Shown: piece after piece, positions 13,944-22,357 of the stretch
How the letters are laid out: every line of letters starts with the position of its first letter
Numbering within the stretch: position 1 is the first letter of the stretch
Origin: a virus
Reading direction: 5' to 3' (one strand)
Virus record (IMG/VR): IMGVR_UViG_3300020395_000020
Coordinates: 1 to 47,270 of that record
Length of the DNA stretch: 47,270 bases
The notes under the pieces: generated by a model
What the model was told of the DNA's origin: nothing
Database searches by the model: none
The model's input: only the letters and a program-made list of their open reading frames with translations
Made by a program: the position numbers and the translations under genes

Positions 13944-15050
13944 TTAATTATAAGAAACACAAACCATGCCCATTCTACCTGCGTCACCACAAGTACAGTT
14001 ACCACCACAGGAAGATGTCATCCATCCACCAGCACCAGGCATCGGTCTAATACCAGTTTGCCAAGCACTCTGGCAGAATCCACCACAGTTATTACATACC
14101 CAACATCCACCTCTACCACAGCAATATTGTGGATAACCATACATTGTAGAAATCCATCCCAACGCTGGCATGTAATTATCAACACTTATATATGACCACA
14201 TTCCTCTGTGTCCATATACACCACTACCACCAGTAGAAGTTCCATAGAAACATACACAACGAGAAACCCAAGATGGATGAGCACCTGAACAATGTCCTTC
14301 TGGATATCCTTGTCCTTGTGTTTCATACTCAGCACATACCCAAGCACCACTTCTACAAATACATCCACCAAGATATCTACAATAACAGAACTGTCCTATC
14401 TTAACTCCATACTGATCTGCTCTATCCTCAATCTCTTTGAACATACAACCAGACCATCCACCTTCAACACAGAAGTTACTTAGGTTAGATCCCTGAACAT
14501 AAGATGATTCTCCTCTTTGTTGGTTATATCCATCTCCATAAGCATAGCAACAATAAGCACAACCAGCACATAATGTATAGGAAGAACCAGAAGAAACTGG
14601 AATAATAACAGAAGCATAAGCACCTGAAGATCCTGAAGGAGCGAATCCACAACACCTAGACTCATTACTACCTCCACCAGCACCCCAAATTTGGAATCTA
14701 GCACAAGTTGTTCCTGAAGGAACAGTCCAAGTACAGTTAGAACCACAACGATAATATCCTGTAGTATCACAAACTTTAAATCCACTAGTAAATGCTGTAC
14801 CACCATCAGGACATAATGGACATGCACCCATAGTAGTAGGTATCAAACACCACTGGTTGGCGTTAAGCATGTATCCTGCTTCAGCAACCTTTCTTAATAC
14901 ATCACACTGTGTTTGAAGTGGTACACCAGCACCACCACCACCTCCACCGCCACCAGCAGAGGTAACTTGATCGGTTAGATCAGCAAGTTCTTGTCTAAGT
15001 TCTTGATTTACTTCTTGTAAAGCATTATAGGTTAAAACATCAATTGCCAT
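13944..15050 (-). CDS. Cysteine-rich, glycine-rich virion-type protein B
   Basis: A 368-residue paralogue of the protein at 12048-13184, with about 34 cysteines. It has the same architecture: VLTYNALQE start, a coiled coil (residues 10-32, NQELRQELADLTDQV), a run of eight Gly, then the core with CTWTVPSGTTCARFQIWGAG and SSYTLCAGCAYCC, and the end MPGAGGW, CGDAGRMGMVCVSYN. Shared positions include the KVCDTTG block. The middle part differs greatly between the paralogues, as expected for a variable recognition surface. The start overlaps the preceding small gene by TAATG. Disulfide-stabilised fibre or adhesin is the best guess; metal binding by the paired CC motifs is an alternative. Confidence 0.75.
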   Translation of the reverse strand: MAIDVLTYNALQEVNQELRQELADLTDQVTSAGGGGGGGGAGVPLQTQCDVLRKVAEAGYMLNANQWCLIPTTMGACPLCPDGGTAFTSGFKVCDTTGYYRCGSNCTWTVPSGTTCARFQIWGAGGGSNESRCCGFAPSGSSGAYASVIIPVSSGSSYTLCAGCAYCCYAYGDGYNQQRGESSYVQGSNLSNFCVEGGWSGCMFKEIEDRADQYGVKIGQFCYCRYLGGCICRSGAWVCAEYETQGQGYPEGHCSGAHPSWVSRCVCFYGTSTGGSGVYGHRGMWSYISVDNYMPALGWISTMYGYPQYCCGRGGCWVCNNCGGFCQSAWQTGIRPMPGAGGWMTSSCGGNCTCGDAGRMGMVCVSYN

Positions 15051-15340
15051 TAGTTTGGATCCTCCTCAACAACAGTTACCAAGTTAGTGCCTGACTCATA
15101 AGTAAGCCTCCACTTTTTAGATACACCTCCAATATTTTCAGTGAATCCAGTGATTAAACCAACCGTAGACGCATTAGCATCATACTTTATATCAGAATAT
15201 GCTACATCACCCAATGTTACATCAGTAACATTATTATTACTATCTGTAGTAATACCAGATGATCGTGTAAAAGGTTCGGTAGGACCTAATCCTCCTCCAC
15301 CTTTACCTTTGTTGATAATTAAACCAATGTACCTACCCAT
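15050..15340 (-). CDS. Small structural-block protein
   Basis: A 96-residue protein beginning MGRYIGLIINKGKGGGG, with a Gly-rich linker at residues 13-18 and a beta-rich remainder (VTLGDVAYSDIKYD, KKWRLTYESGTNLVTVVEE). I do not recognise a family. AGAGGA is placed seven bases upstream of the ATG. It is cotranscribed with the 106-residue protein before it and the Cys-rich protein after it. Its size and position fit a short connector or fibre segment. Confidence 0.65.
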   Translation of the reverse strand: MGRYIGLIINKGKGGGGLGPTEPFTRSSGITTDSNNNVTDVTLGDVAYSDIKYDANASTVGLITGFTENIGGVSKKWRLTYESGTNLVTVVEEDPN

Positions 15341-15349
15341 TTTATTCCT

Positions 15350-15670
15350 CTAAGCAGCTTGTTCAAGACCATAAACACTAACACTAGTGTCTCCAGTTGA
15401 GCAATATACTACAACTATCTTACCAGCATTTAATGCTATTCCAGTTCTTTCAACAACTCCTTTCGCAGGAACCGTAACATCATACTCAATATACTCCGAG
15501 TTTGATGGAGTATTACCTGTCGCTAGAGCAATTCTTACATCAACAGGGTTAGCACCTGAACGATTAAGAACGTTTATATTAACAACAGAAAGAGTTGACG
15601 CAGGAACTGTGTAAACAGAAGTATCAGTACTAGCAGAAGGAGCAGCTTGCCCCAAAATTCCAGATGCCAT
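15350..15670 (-). CDS. Single-domain beta-sandwich structural protein
   Basis: A 106-residue protein beginning MASGILGQAAPSA. It is related to the N-terminal repeats of the 485-residue protein at 3551-5008, which begins MAFGLLGTIIPP. Both share the sequence SEYIEYDVTVPAKG / REYIEYNITIKPGQ and the ending segment on VYGLE or LCHGRLY. The protein at 43239-43568 has the same size and a comparable strand pattern (YTAPVGYSGVILSCQATN). Small proteins of this sort are found in cyanomyovirus virion regions. A perfect late promoter lies 24 bases upstream. Function unknown; a decoration or connector protein is plausible. Confidence 0.7.
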   Translation of the reverse strand: MASGILGQAAPSASTDTSVYTVPASTLSVVNINVLNRSGANPVDVRIALATGNTPSNSEYIEYDVTVPAKGVVERTGIALNAGKIVVVYCSTGDTSVSVYGLEQAA

Positions 15671-15694
15671 TTTTAAAAGATGTTCCTTTTCTTG

Positions 15695-15702
15695 TATTTA
15701 TA
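15695..15702 (-). promoter_or_regulatory. Late promoter TATAAATA
   Basis: Perfect minus-strand TATAAATA in the 44-base gap between the 1325-residue protein gene and the gene starting at 15670, 24 bases before that start. Confidence 0.65.
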
Positions 15703-15714
15703 AAGAAGTTATCA

Positions 15715-18700
15715 TTAACTAGTTGCAGTAAAGAAAGTAGGGGCACTAACAGATTCAAATGCTGTTTTGATTCCAGCATCAGCACGTCTTACTGCATCAT
15801 ATAATGCTCCAGATGTTTGTACACCAACGAATGTTCTAACTGCTGCCTGTGTTGGAACCTTCTCATTACTATTTTGAGAAAGTGTTCCATCAGTTGAGAA
15901 CTCATTAATTTGAGCACCTAACTGAGCACCAATTGAACCCAATTGTAGTGAAGTTAGACCAGATAGATCGAACGCACTAGCATTCAATGTTGCGGAACCA
16001 GTTGCCTGGTTAACACGGAAGTACTTACCAACACGGAAGTTACCATCTTGGTCAGTTGAAACATAGAATACACGTCCAGGGAACCCTTCAGTAATTTCTT
16101 GTGACTGAATTGGGTCTACCGTAGGTACATCAGGCCAGTTAGTTGTAACTGTTCCACCTGTACCGACTTGTAAGAAGTCATGTCCTGTTAGTCTTGCTTG
16201 ACTATAGAGATAACGAATCTTAATGTTCTGTTCATCAAAACATTTATTAGGTTTCTCTTCAACAAGAGTTAACACAGTAATACCAGTAGCATCTGTTGAT
16301 AGTCCAACTACTTTAACAAACTCATTATCAATCTTATAGAAATCATTCTGAGTAAATGGAGTAGGAGTTACAACTCTGATATCAGTATCAGTAGAAGTAC
16401 AATCCTTCCAAAGCTCAACACTGTTAGTTAACAAACTAGTATTACCAATAGAAACTATTTGTTCTCCAATAGTATATGCTGCTGCAGCACCAGCACCATC
16501 TTGGTTTCTTGATACAGTCATCTGAGTTGCTGAGTTAAGACTTACAATCTTCATCAACTCTTTGGTTGGACTCAATACATATTCTCCAGGGTTAAATCCA
16601 GAGATTGAGTTAACGTTAATAGTAGTATCACCAGAAGCAACTGGAGTCAAGAATGTAGCACTACCAGTTCCAACTGGATAATGAACTAAAGCTTTAGTTC
16701 CTCCAGTATGAGCAGCACCAGCTGTTGACCACTGTGCTCTCTCAACAGTTAATGAACCACGTCCATCAGCACCAGTCTGACTTACACCATCAATCACGAA
16801 TGTAAACGGATCAGCACCAGTAATTGTAGAGTTATTAAATCCACCATTACCAGATCCAGTAACAAATTCTATACTACCATTAGCAGTAAGAGTTGGTGAA
16901 GTACTTAATCCAGAAGAAACAATCGTAAATCCTGATTGACCTCTGTTAGCAGTTTGTCCATTAGGATGTAAAGTAGCAGTTGTACCATTTGTCAAACCTG
17001 TTATAGTTTCACTCTGAACAAATCCAGTACCAACACCAGCAGGTCCAGCAGTAATCAAAGAATAATAGATAAGAGTTTTATCACCACCCTGAATAGAATT
17101 AATATATCCTATTGACTCTGAAGTATTACCTCTGATTCTTTCGCCAACAGCAAAGTCATTAGGATCAGTACCATCACCACCTATTACTTTAGAGTCTTTA
17201 TCAAACTCCAACATCAATCCTTCAATTTGACCTGCTCTATGCTTCTCTTGTTGGTTAAATCCAGAACTTACAATCGCATAGTTACCCCAAGAACTGTTTC
17301 CAGCAAGAGATCTTATCCTACCACCACGAGTAGCACAATAAGAAACGTGACAATAATAAGTGAATGATGAAACTAATTCAGCAGCAGCGTTATTAGTAAT
17401 CCAGAATCCTACACCATCATCATGTATCTGTGTGAAGGAGTCCATAACAATTGATTTGTTAGATGGTGTAGGACCATCATCAGTAAACTGTCTATGAACA
17501 AGACCATCTACAATTGCTCCAACACCGCCTTTTGATTGACAAGAACAGTTAGAAATATATGGAGATTTAGTGATCGGAGTCTCAGGGTTCATCTGAACAA
17601 AGACACCTTTAATAGTTGCGTTATTAAGGTCTTCTGGAGATGCAGTGTATGTTAATGTTCCAGAAGAAACTGTTTGATTCTTATCAACTTCTAATTGTGT
17701 ATCACTAATAAAGTTAATAACTTTAGTTCCTTCAGCAACACCAGTACCAGTTACACTAGTTCCAACCAAATCAGGGAAGAATCCAGAACCAGTTACAATA
17801 GTATCTGCGATTTGACCTGTATTTTGTAGTACCTGTCCTGCTTTAACAAAACCAGTCATACCTTCCATTAGAAGGTCTTTCAACATAGTTTTGTCACTCA
17901 AGAAGAACATTACAGATTCAGCATTTGATCTCTGTTCTATATTTGTTATAGCAATATCATTACCAAGGTTCTCCCATGTATCTGATGTTGTCCATAATCC
18001 ACCAGTCATTGGTCTTATATGAACAGTCTTCTCATCATAACTTGCTTCTAAAATACTAGCAGTCTTTGTTCCAGCACCATTAGAAATGGTAGTACCATAA
18101 GAAATATAAGGTGTTGTCTTAGAAAGTCCACTACCAGTAGCAGAAACATATTGGTGGGTATTACTAATACTAATTGCTTCACCAGGACTCTTATTAACGT
18201 TTATAGTAACAGTGTTAGATGTTACTGCTATAACAGTAAGAGCTTTATCATAAGCATAGTCAGCACCACTAGGAGTGTTTGCTCCAGTTGCTCTTGGATA
18301 TGCTTTCTGAGCAGCAGAACCAGTAGCACCATTGAAATTACAACTGAATACTATTGATTCTTCAGCAAGTTTAACTTTATCATTAACATTAAGTGTATGA
18401 GTACCTATAGTTAATAATAAATTACCATTAGCAGTATTATAGTTAGCATTAGTTACTGTAAATGTTGGTTGTGGTACACTTGCTAAAGTAACTACTTGAT
18501 AGTGTGCATCACCAGATTGAGGTTTAATTCTAGATGTTCTTAGGTTATCACCAACAATTGATACTTCAGTTGGAACTACAATAGGTAATGACTCCTCATA
18601 TGTACCAGCCTTTACATAGATTGTTGCTGGTCCAGTAGCAATACCACAAGCATGTTTAAGACTAGCAAATGATCTACTAATATTTGAACCATCATTACTA

Positions 18701-19692
18701 TCAGATCCTTCCTCAGTTACATAATAAACTGGATGTGTAACATTACTGGTTTCCCAATTAGGTAATCCACTACTGTTTACTGTTAATACTTTACCATCTG
18801 TTCCAGTTGGTAGTCTAGTAGCACCAGTAGTATAGTAAACCAAGTCACCAGATGTTGTCATCACATTGGTGTCAGCACCTTCAATCAAAACGTTCCAGTA
18901 ATTACCTGGACCATCAGTTGAAGGGTCTTGATTTAAGTTGGTGAGAGCAGTAACAATACCAACATAACTATTACTTAATCGTTTAACAACTTCACCTGGT
19001 AGATAGGTAGTGTTAGCATCCCAGTTACCTTTCCACTCAAAACCTTTAGATACTAAACTCCACTTAGCAGTGCTAGAACTTGGAGCAACGTTAGTACTAG
19101 TTGAAATCGCAACGTATGTAAATCCACCATAGATTACAACATTACCTTGAGTGTAATCATTACCAGCACCCCAAGTACCTACAACATTAAATCCTGTTGT
19201 TAGGATGTCCCAATCAGCAGCTAGATTATATGCTGGTGGTTTGTTTGTATGATCACTAGTAGCAACATAAGTATAACCACCGTATGCTACAACGTCACCA
19301 ACTTGATATGCTGTTGCCGCATCCCAACTATCTTCATAATTAAATGATGAAATATATTCTTCTAATTGAGTTGTATTAGTAGTATCAAGTATAGTTGTAG
19401 AGAAACCTACCTTTACTCTATACTGACTATTACCATACTTAATAATATCATTAATCTTATAATAACCACCAGATACCCATTCACCTTTACTTGCTATACT
19501 CTCCGTATGTAAGGACCATTTAGAAGAATCATCATTATAATAAAGATTCTCGCTAGTTGTGGAAGTATGGTTCTGAGTACAAACATATGTATTCGCACCA
19601 AACTTTACTATATCATCAATTACATAAGCAGTACTGGCAGTCCAGTTGCCTTTCCAAGAAAATTTTAGCCTCCCAAGTCTAAATTCAGCCAT
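15715..19692 (-). CDS. Giant fibre protein with carbohydrate-binding-like repeats and beta-helix
   Basis: A 1325-residue protein. Residues about 11-270 hold five repeats of roughly 48-55 residues with the pattern W-x-Y-x(2)-D-x-V-x-Y-G-x-x-Y, for example GNWTASTAYVIDDIVKFGAN and SWDAATAYQVGDVVAYGG. They resemble chitin-binding family 5/12 modules. Next, a DUF1565-like right-handed beta-helix start is seen at YYVTEEGSDSNDGSNISR and ATIYVKAGTYEE. A long beta-rich shaft follows. Near the end VFYVSTDQDGNFRVG matches the end of the beta-helix protein at 43573-46050, followed by LTSLQLGSIGAQLGAQINEF. AGGAG stands before the ATG. It probably forms a virion fibre or spike that binds surface glycans; no catalytic residues could be assigned. 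Confidence 0.8.
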   Translation of the reverse strand: MAEFRLGRLKFSWKGNWTASTAYVIDDIVKFGANTYVCTQNHTSTTSENLYYNDDSSKWSLHTESIASKGEWVSGGYYKINDIIKYGNSQYRVKVGFSTTILDTTNTTQLEEYISSFNYEDSWDAATAYQVGDVVAYGGYTYVATSDHTNKPPAYNLAADWDILTTGFNVVGTWGAGNDYTQGNVVIYGGFTYVAISTSTNVAPSSSTAKWSLVSKGFEWKGNWDANTTYLPGEVVKRLSNSYVGIVTALTNLNQDPSTDGPGNYWNVLIEGADTNVMTTSGDLVYYTTGATRLPTGTDGKVLTVNSSGLPNWETSNVTHPVYYVTEEGSDSNDGSNISRSFASLKHACGIATGPATIYVKAGTYEESLPIVVPTEVSIVGDNLRTSRIKPQSGDAHYQVVTLASVPQPTFTVTNANYNTANGNLLLTIGTHTLNVNDKVKLAEESIVFSCNFNGATGSAAQKAYPRATGANTPSGADYAYDKALTVIAVTSNTVTINVNKSPGEAISISNTHQYVSATGSGLSKTTPYISYGTTISNGAGTKTASILEASYDEKTVHIRPMTGGLWTTSDTWENLGNDIAITNIEQRSNAESVMFFLSDKTMLKDLLMEGMTGFVKAGQVLQNTGQIADTIVTGSGFFPDLVGTSVTGTGVAEGTKVINFISDTQLEVDKNQTVSSGTLTYTASPEDLNNATIKGVFVQMNPETPITKSPYISNCSCQSKGGVGAIVDGLVHRQFTDDGPTPSNKSIVMDSFTQIHDDGVGFWITNNAAAELVSSFTYYCHVSYCATRGGRIRSLAGNSSWGNYAIVSSGFNQQEKHRAGQIEGLMLEFDKDSKVIGGDGTDPNDFAVGERIRGNTSESIGYINSIQGGDKTLIYYSLITAGPAGVGTGFVQSETITGLTNGTTATLHPNGQTANRGQSGFTIVSSGLSTSPTLTANGSIEFVTGSGNGGFNNSTITGADPFTFVIDGVSQTGADGRGSLTVERAQWSTAGAAHTGGTKALVHYPVGTGSATFLTPVASGDTTINVNSISGFNPGEYVLSPTKELMKIVSLNSATQMTVSRNQDGAGAAAAYTIGEQIVSIGNTSLLTNSVELWKDCTSTDTDIRVVTPTPFTQNDFYKIDNEFVKVVGLSTDATGITVLTLVEEKPNKCFDEQNIKIRYLYSQARLTGHDFLQVGTGGTVTTNWPDVPTVDPIQSQEITEGFPGRVFYVSTDQDGNFRVGKYFRVNQATGSATLNASAFDLSGLTSLQLGSIGAQLGAQINEFSTDGTLSQNSNEKVPTQAAVRTFVGVQTSGALYDAVRRADAGIKTAFESVSAPTFFTATS

Positions 19693-19706
19693 TGTTTGTT
19701 AAACTC

Positions 19707-20078
19707 CTATTTTGGTCCTGCGGAATAATCATAATCACCAAATTTTGCTACTAAGTATCCATCACTATCGATGTAATAAGACGTGCGTCTAAAATCAAAT
19801 CGGAACTGTTGGTATTTATCTTGTGGGTGATTTAAATGTGTCTTTACCTCAGTGGTTTCTTCAACATAATCACCACCATCTAAAAAATCTGGGTAAGCAG
19901 TTCCATCTAAACGATGAAAATCCTGTACTCCAGCTTCGGTACTCTTAACTTTGGTATATTGCAACATACCATCAGCATCTCTTCTCAGAGCATGAACATA
20001 AAAACTATTTTGTTGTGATACTAAAAGACCTCCTCCACCATTGGAAGAGTCTATACTCTCACTTAAAAACATTGTCAT
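19707..20078 (-). CDS. Conserved-looking structural-block protein
   Basis: A 123-residue protein without a family I can name. After a short Gly-rich start (SSNGGGG) it reads SFYVHALRRDADGMLQYTKV, then DFLDGGDYVEETTE and a C-terminal QFRFDFRRTSYYIDSDGYL. The composition, with many aromatic, acidic and Arg residues and no membrane segment, suits a compact soluble protein. It overlaps the upstream fibre gene by ATGA (20075-20078) and precedes the giant repeat protein by 14 bases. Its place between two fibre-type genes suggests a connector or chaperone. Confidence 0.65.
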   Translation of the reverse strand: MTMFLSESIDSSNGGGGLLVSQQNSFYVHALRRDADGMLQYTKVKSTEAGVQDFHRLDGTAYPDFLDGGDYVEETTEVKTHLNHPQDKYQQFRFDFRRTSYYIDSDGYLVAKFGDYDYSAGPK

Positions 20079-20815
20079 GCAAATACCCTCCAGTAAGTAT
20101 TAGTCCAAACTAATTTTACAGCAGCACCAGCGACATCACATGCTAAAGGAGAATCAATCACGCCTTCATAATTTTTAAACTGCTCATTATTTTGAGTTGC
20201 AACCATAAGATTATTTATGTCCCAATTAGATTCGGTATCATGAAGTTCAACAAAATCGCCAGCCTGCTTACTTGCAGGAAGAGTTGCTGTAAAAACTGCC
20301 GAAGTTGTATCAGCAGAATAACTTACATTAGCACTTAAATTAGTATTAGTGTTTATAAGTGTAAGACCTGGTACTGTAGCTTCTGATTTAGAAACAAGGT
20401 CTGTAAAATCAATAACAATAGTACTACCATATCCAGTAACACTAAGACCTTCACCAACAAAACTTAAATCAGTAAATCCTACACCAATTCTTGGATTGAT
20501 TATAGCACCACCAGCTGCTTGTCCTGCTTCTACAGAAGTTGTTGATCCAATACCAACTCCAGCACTAGGATTAAATTGGACACCATTCTGAAATAGACCG
20601 CCAAGAAAATCAATATCTTGTGCAACAGTTAATCCACCACCAACATAAACATCTTCTCTGAATGTAGCGATTCCAGCTACGTCAAGTTTATGAATCGGAT
20701 TTGTGGTCCCAATACCAACGTAAGGTGTTGATGTACTGGTAATAGCAATATTACCGTTGTTGTCATCAACAACTACAAAGGACCCAAGTTGAGAAAATTC
20801 TCTGTTTCTTGCCAT
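20075..20815 (-). CDS. Fibre-like structural protein
   Basis: A 246-residue protein with the cyanophage fibre pattern: VGIGTTNPIHKLDVAGIATF, EDVYVGGGLTVAQDIDFLGG, then a Gly/Ala region and GEGLSVTGYGSTIVIDFTDL. The C-terminal half (from about 150) contains LINTNTNLSANVSYSADTTS and the segment AGDFVELHDTESNWDINNLM, ending KLVWTNTYWRVFA. The same kind of end is common in phage fibre tips, where a short beta domain trimerises. A GATAAATA promoter is 19 bases upstream, and no Shine-Dalgarno sequence is apparent. Confidence 0.7.
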   Translation of the reverse strand: MARNREFSQLGSFVVVDDNNGNIAITSTSTPYVGIGTTNPIHKLDVAGIATFREDVYVGGGLTVAQDIDFLGGLFQNGVQFNPSAGVGIGSTTSVEAGQAAGGAIINPRIGVGFTDLSFVGEGLSVTGYGSTIVIDFTDLVSKSEATVPGLTLINTNTNLSANVSYSADTTSAVFTATLPASKQAGDFVELHDTESNWDINNLMVATQNNEQFKNYEGVIDSPLACDVAGAAVKLVWTNTYWRVFA

Positions 20816-20834
20816 CTATATGACTATTTTTACT

Positions 20835-20842
20835 TATTTATC
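20835..20842 (-). promoter_or_regulatory. Late promoter GATAAATA
   Basis: Minus-strand GATAAATA in the 30-base gap between two fibre genes, 19 bases upstream of the start at 20815. Confidence 0.6.
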
Positions 20843-20845
20843 ACA

Positions 20846-22354
20846 TTAACTATAAGGGCTATTAGTTGAAGAGGTAGGTCCTCCATTTTGCGACACTGTA
20901 CCTGTTGAGTTACCAGGACCCCAGTAGGCAGTGTTAAGAGATGTACTATTAAAATCAAGTAATGATGTTCCAGTTATCTCAGTTAAAGGTGGTAACAAAG
21001 CAACTTGATTAGGGTTATTCCAATTATCCCAAACATCAAAGTTTGAAGTATAAACAGCAACACCTTTCGTTACACGAACATTAGACATCCATCCATGAAT
21101 ATTATAATCTGTATTAGCAGTCCAATTTCCAATCCTTATAGAGTCAGTTTGAGTATCATTCAATGATGTAGTATAACCATTACCACTATTGATACTAGTA
21201 TCTTTCACACCATCAAGATAAAAATCTAAGTTATTACCATTCCTAACGAAAGCATAGTGTCTCCATTTAACAGTTTGATTCAAAGCAGCATTAGTCATAG
21301 TATCTGTAGTAGTTTCAAATGCAAGATTACCACCCTCAATCCATACCATCTTCTGACCTAAACTATTTGCTTGAATTGCCCACGTTTGAGAAATTAAAGG
21401 ACTTGCTTTATAACCTTCAATGAAAACAGCAAATGATCTTTGCCTACCAGTATTACTACTTGACGTATTGCCATTTGGATCAACAACACCAGTCCTGTGC
21501 CAAAATTCTATAGTAAAGTTTCCTGATCCAAGTTGAAAAACACCAGAAGTTCCTGGAGTGTAATCAAAATAATCATCGTATTGATTACCTCTAAAGTAAG
21601 TACTATAGTTACCATCTATTCTAGGAAAACCATCTCCTATTAAATATGGAGCACCCCAAGCAATACTAACTCCACCATCTCCACCAGTACCACCAAAATT
21701 ACCAACACCTGCAGGTCCTTCAGCACCACCTCCACCATATTTACCACCAGACGCACCAGTGTTGCCAACATAAAATCCACCATCAGCACCAGTTGTTCCT
21801 GATATTAATGCAGTTCCACCACCACCTCTACCAGAAGGAGTAGATGAACCAGCCCAAGTTGCGGATTTAAATGCTGATCCTGTTGAACTATGTTGTGGAG
21901 GAACTGTAGATTGTCCAGCTAGAGTATATTCACCATCACCACCATCTAAAACTCTTCCATTACCAGAGAAAAATTCTCCACCTCCACCTAAATTACTTTG
22001 GCTCATTGAACCACCGCCATAAGATTTTACAAGGTATTCACCATTACTTCGTCTCTTAACATAACTTGTTTGTCCTTGAACAGGAAGTGTTGGTGGTGAA
22101 TTAATTGCTCCTGTTCCACCAGCACCAACATTTATATCTAAAACCTCACCAGGAGTTACAGAGACATTATCAGACCAAACTAATCCTCCACCAGCACATC
22201 CATATTGACCTCCACCAGCACCTCCACCAACTGAGACTATAGAAACCTCAGTAAATCCAGGAGGAACAATAAAAGAATATGATCCTACATTAGTATATGT
22301 TTCGTATCCAGGTGGTACTACTCCGAGTACCATAAATGCTTGTTGTATTGCCAT
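20846..22354 (-). CDS. Glycine-rich domain plus LamG-like lectin protein
   Basis: A 502-residue protein with two parts. Residues about 20-235 form a glycine-rich unit that opens with VGSYSFIVPPGFTEVSIVSV and ends with GGDGGVSIAWG, the same kind of unit that is repeated in the next two genes. Residues about 260-480 look like a concanavalin-A/LamG jelly roll: FTIEFWHRTG, WRHYAFVRNGNNLDFYLDG, SIRIGNWTANTDYNIHGWMS and NVRVTKGVAVYTSNF. Such a lectin module binds sugars in many proteins. It begins MAIQQ, like the following genes (MSIQQ, MPIQQ), suggesting a shared N-terminal docking peptide. A fibre or adhesin role is inferred. Confidence 0.78.
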   Translation of the reverse strand: MAIQQAFMVLGVVPPGYETYTNVGSYSFIVPPGFTEVSIVSVGGGAGGGQYGCAGGGLVWSDNVSVTPGEVLDINVGAGGTGAINSPPTLPVQGQTSYVKRRSNGEYLVKSYGGGSMSQSNLGGGGEFFSGNGRVLDGGDGEYTLAGQSTVPPQHSSTGSAFKSATWAGSSTPSGRGGGGTALISGTTGADGGFYVGNTGASGGKYGGGGAEGPAGVGNFGGTGGDGGVSIAWGAPYLIGDGFPRIDGNYSTYFRGNQYDDYFDYTPGTSGVFQLGSGNFTIEFWHRTGVVDPNGNTSSSNTGRQRSFAVFIEGYKASPLISQTWAIQANSLGQKMVWIEGGNLAFETTTDTMTNAALNQTVKWRHYAFVRNGNNLDFYLDGVKDTSINSGNGYTTSLNDTQTDSIRIGNWTANTDYNIHGWMSNVRVTKGVAVYTSNFDVWDNWNNPNQVALLPPLTEITGTSLLDFNSTSLNTAYWGPGNSTGTVSQNGGPTSSTNSPYS

Positions 22355-22357
22355 GTC

